Source of the DNA: JBGQMW01 sp963769845
GTDB taxonomy: Archaea > Thermoproteota > Bathyarchaeia > Bathyarchaeales > Bathycorpusculaceae
Length of the DNA stretch: 32,847 bases
Assembly: GCA_963769845.1 (NCBI GenBank)
Contig: CAVYNL010000017.1
Location: 1-32,847, forward strand
Direction: 5' to 3'
Shown: piece after piece, positions 7,718-13,295 of the stretch
How the letters are laid out: every line of letters starts with the position of its first letter
Position numbering within the stretch: position 1 is the first letter of the stretch
Program-made: the position numbers and the translations under genes
The notes under the pieces: model-generated
Database searches by the model: none
What the model saw: the letters and a program-made list of their open reading frames with translations, nothing else
Told to the model about the DNA's origin: nothing

Positions 7718-8038
7718 ATGGTCTTCTGCTCTAAGTGCGGAGAAAAGCTTTCCGATGACGCGAATTTCTGCACGAAATGCGGCGTAAGAACCAAGCACGG
7801 TGCAGAAGCAGGCGTTCCGTTTCCAGCGGAAGAATGGCGCGACGCCCTTACCAAGGTGGGACAGGAAATCGAGGAAGCATTTTCCACAGCCGCCAAAGAA
7901 GTGCAAAAAGCGTTCAAGACCGTGAAAGAAAACGTGACAGAATCTCCCAGCAGAAAACTAATCGTCTGCGAAAGCTGCGGCCAACAAACCACGGCAGATA
8001 ACACATACTGCACCAAATGCGGCAAAAAACTGCAGTAA
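7718..8038 (+). CDS. Double zinc-ribbon protein with a helical linker
   Basis: The 106-residue protein has a zinc ribbon at each end: CxxC pairs at C4/C7 with C18/C21 and at C84/C87 with C98/C101. Between them (about 38-76) lies an amphipathic helical segment, EEWRDALTKVGQEIEEAF followed by AAKEVQKAFKTVKENV. Such ribbons usually bind Zn and mediate protein or nucleic-acid contacts, but no specific function follows. The gene has its own promoter and is the last rightward gene before rimI. Duplicated ribbons around an amphipathic helix suggest a scaffold or regulator; this is inference. Confidence 0.8.
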   Translation: MVFCSKCGEKLSDDANFCTKCGVRTKHGAEAGVPFPAEEWRDALTKVGQEIEEAFSTAAKEVQKAFKTVKENVTESPSRKLIVCESCGQQTTADNTYCTKCGKKLQ

Positions 8039-8058
8039 AGCCAACTCAACAGACACCA

Positions 8059-8074
8059 AAGCCCACACAGGCTT
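8059..8074. repeat. Short inverted repeat, possible terminator
   Basis: AAGCC-CACACA-GGCTT forms a small stem followed by the pyrimidine-rich CCTTTCTATTC, 20 bases after the zinc-ribbon gene. An almost identical element follows the Gdt1-family gene at 18844-18857. A terminator role is plausible but weakly supported. Confidence 0.3.
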
Positions 8075-8177
8075 CCTTTCTATTCTTGCACTTCTACGAA
8101 TCCGTCGGCCAGCTAGCTCCCGAGGATACCACGCTGAGAAAGTCACAACGCCTATGAAACCTACGGGTAAGCACGCT

Positions 8178-8654
8178 TCAGAGCTTTCTGCTCATCACGT
8201 AGGCGTCTTCGCCGTCTGCGTAGTATCCGCGTACTGTGCGGGCAATTTCGAAGCCTAGTTTCTTGTAGAGCCCTACTGCCGCTTCGTTGGTTACTCTGAC
8301 TTCCAGGTAGCATTGCTTTGCGTTGTACCGGCGCATGCCCTCCATCGCCGCGGCCATCAGCTCTCCTGCGACGCCCTTGCGCCTGTGTTCAGTCATGACG
8401 GCTATCGAGACCACGTGCCCCTTCTTCAATATGCCCGTTAACCCGAGGCTTGAGAGGCCCACTTCGATGCGGCACATGATGTAGCCGACTGTGTGCCCGT
8501 CTTCTTCTGCGACTATGAACGTTTCTGGGTGTCTGCGGTACAAGTCGAGGAAGAAGATGTCCGTATAATTCTCAGGAAGACAAGCTTCATTGACGCGGGT
8601 CACGCTTTCCAAGTCTTCAACCCTGAATTTGCGGAGTCTATACGTGTTCTGCAA
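8178..8654 (-). CDS. rimI: GNAT N-acetyltransferase, RimI/Ard1 type
   Basis: The 158-residue protein is a GNAT-fold acetyltransferase of the RimI/Ard1 group, which acetylates protein N-termini from acetyl-CoA (in archaea, a broad N-terminal acetylase). Features are the N-terminal YRLRKFRVEDLESVTRVNEACLPENY, typical of archaeal Ard1/RimI, and the acetyl-CoA loop EHRRKGVAGEL. YLEVRVTNEAAVGLYKKLGF is the standard GNAT motif B region. The start is TTG 8654, supported by AGGAG about 4 bases upstream and by the family N-terminus. It has its own TATA-like box at 8699, so is probably transcribed apart from larA upstream. Confidence 0.9.
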   Translation of the reverse strand: MQNTYRLRKFRVEDLESVTRVNEACLPENYTDIFFLDLYRRHPETFIVAEEDGHTVGYIMCRIEVGLSSLGLTGILKKGHVVSIAVMTEHRRKGVAGELMAAAMEGMRRYNAKQCYLEVRVTNEAAVGLYKKLGFEIARTVRGYYADGEDAYVMSRKL

Positions 8655-8698
8655 GCTTCTCCTGCTCCGTAGGTGTTCTAGAGTGATGATCGGTGGGG

Positions 8699-8705
8699 TT
8701 TAAAC
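8699..8705 (-). promoter_or_regulatory. TATA-like box for rimI
   Basis: The leftward strand reads GTTTAAA, about 45 bases before the rimI TTG start. Transcription from about 8676 would give a 22-base leader that includes the AGGAG site. Confidence 0.45.
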
Positions 8706-8717
8706 GTGTTTCTTATA

Positions 8718-10010
8718 CTAGCCGCCCGTCGTGACGACAGTTTCTTCCGCTGCTCTAACTTCTGGCAGGGTGAGGTTTCCATGCGGCAACGTCCAGACCC
8801 TGCCGTTCCCGCCTGCAATGTCAAAGGCCAAGTTCAGCGCATCGTTCACGGCTCTCGCCGTTTTAAGCTTGAACACGTTCGCAGCGTAATAGTCGGGCAT
8901 AGAAGAGATCAGTATGATCTGGGCCTTCTGCAGTGCTTTGAGGTAATAGTAGGCCTTGGACCCGCCCACGACAAAGTTGCGTTTCATCTCTCTTTCAACG
9001 TTCTTCAGGTCGCCGTACCTGACCATCCAATCGTAGAAGTCCTGGTTTCCGTGACCTTCACCCAGTTCCGCGACGAGCACTATCACTCCGCCCCTCTTGA
9101 CAACTTCCAAAGCATTGTCCACGGCCTTGTAGGCCTGAAACAGGTTCACGTCAAACGGCTCTCCGCCTGCACTCACCACGACGATGTCCGCGCGGCGGTC
9201 TACCTGAATACGGTACATTTGGTCGACAAGCTTGACGCCCTCCGAGAACACCTCCTCCAGCTCGCCCGCGAACGCCCTGACAATCTCATGCTTGCTGTTG
9301 ATCACAACATTCAGAGCGAAGTCCACTTTCGCCATCCTTGCAGCTTCAACCATGTCCTCATGAACCGGGTTTCCGTTCAGCACGCCGCTCCTCGCGTTCG
9401 CATCCAACAACAACGCGTGATTGTGACGAACTGCTTCTTCGCTAGCGATTCCAGGCAGGATGCTCTTCCGTCCGCCCCCGTAGCCCGCAAAATAGTGAAG
9501 ACACACGTCGCCCGTGAGGATGCGCACGTCAGCCTCTGCGAAAGCCCGATTGAGAGAGACCTTCGTCCCGCGCTTAGTCGTGCCCACATGAACAAGGTCT
9601 GGGGCTCGGGGGTCATGGCTTATCGTTTTGACGTGGCTAACAATGTCCTCGTCCAGAAGCTTCGCAGCTTCATCACGTGTTACAGGCCTGTGGATCCCGC
9701 AGGCAAAGATGACTATGATATTCTCGTCTTTAACTCCGGCTCGTGTTAGTTCTTCAAGGATCGCTGAAACCATAAGAGAGACAGGCGCTGGTCTCGTAGC
9801 GTCGTCGACAACTATTGCCACTTTGCTTTCAGGCTTGACGATTTCGCCCAGACGTCTGGAATTCAATGGCCCTGTTAGAGCCCTCAAGATTTCAGCGTGA
9901 GCGTCTGCAACTCCTGGTTTCTCCTTGGGGTCGATTGACCCCAGAAAGTTACGCGTCGGTATTCTTGCGCAAACCTCTGACTTGCCATAAGGAAGCCAAG
10001 CATCAACCAT
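8718..10010 (-). CDS. larA: LarA-family nickel-pincer racemase (DUF2088)
   Basis: LarA-type enzymes racemise lactate or related 2-hydroxyacids with a nickel-pincer nucleotide bound to a lysine. This 430-residue protein keeps the family signatures DDATRP (69-74), GIHRP (105-109), LHYFAGYGGGRKSILPG (171-187) and RHNH (195-198). H107, H172, K182 and H198 fall at the same spacings as H108, H174, K184 and H200 of the Lactobacillus enzyme, so the cofactor-attaching lysine and nickel-binding histidine are present. No larB, larC or larE cofactor-synthesis gene is in the window. The physiological substrate is uncertain, as many LarA homologues act on other hydroxyacids. ATG 10010 is the likely start. 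Confidence 0.9.
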   Translation of the reverse strand: MVDAWLPYGKSEVCARIPTRNFLGSIDPKEKPGVADAHAEILRALTGPLNSRRLGEIVKPESKVAIVVDDATRPAPVSLMVSAILEELTRAGVKDENIIVIFACGIHRPVTRDEAAKLLDEDIVSHVKTISHDPRAPDLVHVGTTKRGTKVSLNRAFAEADVRILTGDVCLHYFAGYGGGRKSILPGIASEEAVRHNHALLLDANARSGVLNGNPVHEDMVEAARMAKVDFALNVVINSKHEIVRAFAGELEEVFSEGVKLVDQMYRIQVDRRADIVVVSAGGEPFDVNLFQAYKAVDNALEVVKRGGVIVLVAELGEGHGNQDFYDWMVRYGDLKNVEREMKRNFVVGGSKAYYYLKALQKAQIILISSMPDYYAANVFKLKTARAVNDALNLAFDIAGGNGRVWTLPHGNLTLPEVRAAEETVVTTGG

Positions 10011-10046
10011 GACCGACCACTTAGATATTGAACACGCTTGCAGAAC

Positions 10047-10056
10047 CTATTAAGCC
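10047..10056 (-). promoter_or_regulatory. TATA-like box for larA
   Basis: The leftward strand reads GGCTTAATAG, about 41 bases before ATG 10010, predicting a short leader of about 15 bases. Confidence 0.4.
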
Positions 10057-10131
10057 TTATCAACTGAAGGATAGTGCCTTGCAGTGTCGCGCGCGCGGGG
10101 AGATTTCGGATTAGGGGGAATAGCACAAGTT

Positions 10132-10140
10132 CTTTAAAAC
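10132..10140 (+). promoter_or_regulatory. TATA-like box for the MBL hydrolase-pyrE operon
   Basis: CTTTAAAAC lies about 40 bases before GTG 10176 and predicts transcription from about 10162. A GAGGGA ribosome binding site stands just before the start. Confidence 0.45.
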
Positions 10141-10175
10141 GTGACCGTGATAAGTATTAGCCGTGAGGGATTGTC

Positions 10176-10865
10176 GTGTCGATCGGAAAGAATCCTGGAA
10201 AGAATGAAGTTCTGTTCGTTTGGTTTAACCATTACTCGGGAGTGACTCTTAAGACGCCTTCGAAGACGTTGGTGATAGACCCTGTTGACGTCAAGGCTCG
10301 TGACTTCAAGCATGTCGATGCCGTTTTGATCACACATGAGCATTATGACCATCTGGACCAGTCTTTGGTCGCGGAAATGTGCAAGCTGACCGAATGCACT
10401 GTGGTGGCGGACCCTACTTCTGCGAAAAGACTCCGCAACCTTGTATTGCCTGACAAGCTGAAGGAGGCGGCTCCGGGCTCGGAGGTCAAGCTGGACAAGG
10501 TCACGGTCAGAGCGGAGAAGAGCAACCATCCTCCAGCCGCAACGCCAGTCTGCTACCTCGTCACGAGCGAGGACGGCCTGAGGGTTTTCCACACGGCTGA
10601 CAGTCTGCCTTACCCCGAGATGGCTCTAGTAGGCGAGGACAAACTCGATGTTGTTTTCTGCACAGTGGGAATCGCCCCCGGTGCCTCGCCCGAATCCGGC
10701 GTTGACATCGCCAGGTTCACGAAGGCCAAGGTGGCTGTTCCCTACCACACCGGCTCCGTTGCGGACCAGAAACGGTTTGCCGAGATAATGAAGAAGGAAC
10801 TGCCCAAGACAACGTGCCTCGTCCCCGAGACGGGCAAGATCTACCAGGTTTCAAGGAGGTCCTGA
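10176..10865 (+). CDS. MBL-fold metal-dependent hydrolase, UlaG/UPF0173-like
   Basis: The 229-residue protein is a metallo-beta-lactamase-fold hydrolase. HEHYDH (54-59) is the HxHxDH metal-binding motif, SNHPP a further ligand region, and FHTADS provides the bridging aspartate. The length and the PYHTG C-terminal histidine motif fit the UlaG/UPF0173 group, whose archaeal members have no settled substrate. The start is GTG 10176, with GAGGGA upstream. pyrE begins 5 bases after the stop and its AGGAGGT ribosome binding site lies inside this gene's last codons, so the two are co-translated. A direct link to pyrimidine synthesis is not implied by the sequence. Confidence 0.85.
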   Translation: MSIGKNPGKNEVLFVWFNHYSGVTLKTPSKTLVIDPVDVKARDFKHVDAVLITHEHYDHLDQSLVAEMCKLTECTVVADPTSAKRLRNLVLPDKLKEAAPGSEVKLDKVTVRAEKSNHPPAATPVCYLVTSEDGLRVFHTADSLPYPEMALVGEDKLDVVFCTVGIAPGASPESGVDIARFTKAKVAVPYHTGSVADQKRFAEIMKKELPKTTCLVPETGKIYQVSRRS

Positions 10866-10870
10866 GCCTA

Positions 10871-11503
10871 GTGCCGAGCGGCAGAAGTGAAGACGTGAAG
10901 GTTGAGGTCTGCAAGATCCTGAACAAAATAGGCGCTCTGAAGTTTGGGGCCTTCAAGCTTTCAAGCGGCAAGATCAGCCCCTACTACATCGACCTCCGGA
11001 TTGTGCCTAGCTTTCCAGACTCCTTCCAGAAGATCTGCGGCCTCTGCGTGGACTTCATAAAAGACCAGATAGGCGCAGACAAGTTTGAAAGAGTAGCAGG
11101 AATCCCAGTTGCCGGCATACCGTTTGCCTCCGTGATCACCTACGGACTGAAGAAGCCTTTCCTATACATTCGCAAGGGCGTGAGCCTTCAAGGAAGAGAA
11201 AGGAGGATAGAGGGAATCATCGCCCCGGGAGACCGAGTCCTGCTCATCGACGACCTGATTACGACAGGATTGTCTCTGCAGAAGGCGACTAAAGCCATCA
11301 GGGCAGAGGGCGGCGTTGTCAACGATGCGGTCGTGCTTCTGGACAGGCAGGAAGGCGGAAAAGAGAAGCTCGCGCAAGACGACACGAGGATTCATGCGCT
11401 GTTGAACGTCACTGAAGCGGCCAAAACTTTGCAGGAACTCGGAGCGATAGACGACGAGCAGTTCAGAACCATTCTGAAACAGGTTAAGAAAAGCCGAAAA
11501 TAG
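10871..11503 (+). CDS. pyrE: Orotate phosphoribosyltransferase
   Basis: PyrE joins orotate to PRPP to give OMP in UMP synthesis. The 210-residue protein has the orotate/PRPP loop region KLSSGKISPYYIDLR, the catalytic flexible-loop segment YIRKGVSLQGRERRIEG and the PRPP-binding motif VLLIDDLITTG. I choose GTG 10871 because AGGAGGT ends about 10 bases upstream and family proteins begin here. An in-frame ATG at 10814 would lie inside the preceding gene. It converges with tbp, 22 bases apart. Confidence 0.95.
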   Translation: MPSGRSEDVKVEVCKILNKIGALKFGAFKLSSGKISPYYIDLRIVPSFPDSFQKICGLCVDFIKDQIGADKFERVAGIPVAGIPFASVITYGLKKPFLYIRKGVSLQGRERRIEGIIAPGDRVLLIDDLITTGLSLQKATKAIRAEGGVVNDAVVLLDRQEGGKEKLAQDDTRIHALLNVTEAAKTLQELGAIDDEQFRTILKQVKKSRK

Positions 11504-11525
11504 GAACAGGGCAACGGGGCCTAGG

Positions 11526-12086
11526 CTACTCGTAGAATATTAGGTCCTGTTCTTCGAGTATCCCGTGGAGCTTGTGGACCGCGTCGGGGACATCTTGCTC
11601 CTTCTTGGCCCCCGTGCACACCAGTTTTCCGCTCGCAAACAAGAGTATGACGACTTTGGGCTCGTCCATGCGGTAGATCAAGCCCGGGAACTGTTCAGGT
11701 TCGTACATGGTTTTTCCAAGAGTATAAGCCGCTTTTTCAAGGTCGATCATCCCGCCGAGGTTCACCGACGCGACTATGTTCTGTATTTTAAGCTCGGGCT
11801 TACTGATGATTATTATTCCACCCTTCTTCAGCTCTTTGACAACTTTCATGACTGCTCGGCGGGATTCCTTCTCGGACTTCGCACCAGTGCAAACCATTTT
11901 CCCCGAGTTGAAAATAAGCGTAGCAGTCTTAGGCCTCTTAAGCCTGAAAACCAAGCCGGGAAATTGTTCGGGTCGGTATTCCACGCCTGGATAGCTCCTG
12001 ACAACAGCGTTCAAATCGACTTTCTGGTTGAGGGTGGCGGAGGCAACGACGTTCTCGATTTTTATTATGGCTTTACTCTTGGGCAC
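11526..12086 (-). CDS. tbp: TATA-box-binding protein
   Basis: TBP recognises the archaeal TATA box and, with TFB, recruits RNA polymerase. The 186 residues form the two-fold saddle: repeat 1 (about 8-92, with EYRPEQFPGLVFRL and SGKMVCTGAKSE) and repeat 2 (about 99-182, with YEPEQFPGLIYRM and SGKLVCTGAKKE). There is no long acidic tail, though the end (EEQDLIFYE) is mildly acidic. The start is GTG 12086. A TATA-like element at 12114-12123 puts transcription almost at the start codon, a near-leaderless message. TBP may bind its own strong TATA sequence, but that is inference. Confidence 0.98.
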   Translation of the reverse strand: MPKSKAIIKIENVVASATLNQKVDLNAVVRSYPGVEYRPEQFPGLVFRLKRPKTATLIFNSGKMVCTGAKSEKESRRAVMKVVKELKKGGIIIISKPELKIQNIVASVNLGGMIDLEKAAYTLGKTMYEPEQFPGLIYRMDEPKVVILLFASGKLVCTGAKKEQDVPDAVHKLHGILEEQDLIFYE

Positions 12087-12113
12087 GTGGCATCGCTTCT
12101 CACTGTCATAAGG

Positions 12114-12123
12114 CTTAAATACC
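12114..12123 (-). promoter_or_regulatory. TATA-like box for tbp
   Basis: The leftward strand reads GGTATTTAAG, predicting transcription from about 12091, a few bases before the GTG start at 12086. Confidence 0.5.
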
Positions 12124-12150
12124 CTAATGATAGTTCAGAGATGTTGTTAT

Positions 12151-12167
12151 AAACTATATATATGTTT
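12151..12167. promoter_or_regulatory. AT-rich inverted repeat upstream of tbp
   Basis: AAACTATATATATGTTT has AAAC/GTTT arms around an alternating TA core. It spans the signal peptidase stop codon and lies about 30 bases upstream of the tbp TATA box. It could be a regulator site or an extra TBP-binding site; no further evidence is available. Confidence 0.35.
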
Positions 12168-12828
12168 ATGCACACGATGTTGAACTTGGCGTCGTGCCGC
12201 TGTTTGCGGAATCCTGAGCTTCTTGGCTACCTTCTTGTTGTTTAGTCTCCGGCTTTTTGCCTCTGAACACTGGAATAAGAAGCTCGACGAGAACGAGTAT
12301 GATGATGAGTGCAATTATCAGGTACACGCCTGTGGAGTTCCGCATGATAAGGGCAAGGTGCCCTATCCACGGGATTCTGAGGATGACTTTCCCGATCACA
12401 TGGTCCGCTGGGATCGGCTGGTCTGGACCCATGTTGCCGTCGCCCTTGGTCACGAAGTAGATCTCTCCGTTCTGCACTCTTTTCTCGATGGCCCGGTGGA
12501 CGATGAGCTCGTCTCCGCTGAGTTGATGGAACACGATTATGTCTCCGTCAGGGTATGGGGCGGCGTGGATGTCTGAGACGTTTATGCCCTCGACTACGAT
12601 GAGGTCGCCCACGTGCAGTGTTCGTTCGAACGGGTGGCTCCAGCCGTCACAGTAGGGCCCGGGCAGCATGCACATGCTCCCTGAAGCTACCGCGAGCATG
12701 GGGTAGTCCGTGTTCAATATTGCTCGTGAGCCGTACCAGAACCCGAGGACTATGATGATTATCAGCCCGATCATTACGGCTGTTTGGAAGTACTCGTTTT
12801 TCCAGAGGCGTTTGGTTGTTGATGTCAA
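12166..12828 (-). CDS. Signal peptidase I, archaeal/eukaryotic type (S26B)
   Basis: The enzyme cleaves signal peptides from exported proteins at the outer face of the membrane. The 220-residue protein has an N-terminal membrane helix (about 15-34), the catalytic Ser in VASGSM (S51) and His in IVHRAI (H111), which replaces the bacterial lysine. TKGDGNMGPDQ carries conserved aspartates. A second hydrophobic helix (about 165-185) and a polar Gly/Ser/Thr-rich tail end the protein. The start is TTG 12828, with AAGGAA upstream and a TATA-like box at 12868. Archaea often have several paralogues, so this need not be the only one. Confidence 0.92.
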   Translation of the reverse strand: MTSTTKRLWKNEYFQTAVMIGLIIIIVLGFWYGSRAILNTDYPMLAVASGSMCMLPGPYCDGWSHPFERTLHVGDLIVVEGINVSDIHAAPYPDGDIIVFHQLSGDELIVHRAIEKRVQNGEIYFVTKGDGNMGPDQPIPADHVIGKVILRIPWIGHLALIMRNSTGVYLIIALIIILVLVELLIPVFRGKKPETKQQEGSQEAQDSANSGTTPSSTSCA

Positions 12829-12867
12829 CTGGTTTCCTTCTTTGGCTTGGTCAATAGTGTATGGGGT

Positions 12868-12877
12868 GCTTTAAAAC
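12868..12877 (-). promoter_or_regulatory. TATA-like box for the signal peptidase gene
   Basis: The leftward strand reads GTTTTAAAGC, 40 bases before the TTG start at 12828, giving a leader of about 18 bases. Confidence 0.45.
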
Positions 12878-12889
12878 TTAGTGTTTTGA

Positions 12890-12911
12890 GGGGGTTAAAA
12901 AGGGGGAGGGC
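12890..12911 (-). terminator. C-rich/T5 tract after the Cren7-like gene, possible terminator
   Basis: On the leftward strand the region reads CCCTCCCCC, then five T, then AACCCCC, 20 to 40 bases after the stop at 12931. A T tract at a gene end is a common archaeal stop signal; the evidence is modest. Confidence 0.3.
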
Positions 12912-12930
12912 GATGCGGTGTCTTTGACGT

Positions 12931-13101
12931 TTAAATTTTCTTCTTGCTCAGGACTTCGCGGAACACCTTGTGATCTTTGGGACACTCGTACAGTCCGATT
13001 TCGAGCTGTGTCCGTTTTCCTGCCTTGTCCGGTCGGCCTGCCATCGTCCACGTCTTCTTGGGTCGTGAGACTTCTGTCCCACATTTTGGGCATTTGGCCA
13101 T
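12931..13101 (-). CDS. Small Cren7-like zinc-ribbon protein
   Basis: ATG 13101 begins a 56-residue frame with GGAGGA six bases upstream and a TATA-like box at 13149, so both signals support a real gene. It starts MAKCPKCGTEV (C4, C7 zinc knuckle), continues KKTWTMAGRPDKAGKR, then LEIGLYECPKDHKVFREVL and ends SKKKI. From memory, the second half lines up with Sulfolobus Cren7 at P-x-K-x-W-x-(L/M)-A, I-G-L-(F/Y), a proline, K-x-F-R and L. W18 and M20 match Cren7 W26 and L28, which contact and intercalate DNA. The second zinc pair is incomplete: C40 is followed by D43-H44 rather than a second Cys, so H44 may be the fourth ligand. The charge is strongly positive. A chromatin or nucleic-acid-binding role is inferred; a ribosomal or other zinc-ribbon protein is the alternative. 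Confidence 0.8.
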   Translation of the reverse strand: MAKCPKCGTEVSRPKKTWTMAGRPDKAGKRTQLEIGLYECPKDHKVFREVLSKKKI

Positions 13102-13148
13102 TTAGTTTCCTCCAATCAATCTCCATGTCCATGGTTTCTTATGACGAT

Positions 13149-13159
13149 GGATAAATAAC
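13149..13159 (-). promoter_or_regulatory. TATA-like box for the Cren7-like gene
   Basis: The leftward strand reads GTTATTTATCC, about 50 bases before ATG 13101. Transcription from about 13128 gives a 27-base leader containing GGAGGA. Confidence 0.5.
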
Positions 13160-13295
13160 TTTCCATTGTCTGTCCCTGCTGGGCGGTGCCCTGAGAGTTC
13201 AAGTCGGATATGACTGTTTTGTTTTCAGGCGAGTGCAAAATGCTTTTACCTTTCGCTTTGTGCTTATCTGTGGCTGTGTTGAGGTTTCGTTTGCA

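Noticed and set aside
8706..9749. 347-codon open frame antisense to larA
   Set aside because: The LarA reading carries every catalytic residue; this frame shows only shadow composition.
10088..10097. Alternating CGCGCGCGCG tract before the MBL-pyrE operon
   Set aside because: A short simple-sequence patch; GCGCGC also occurs inside genes (for example near 13955), so no special role can be supported.
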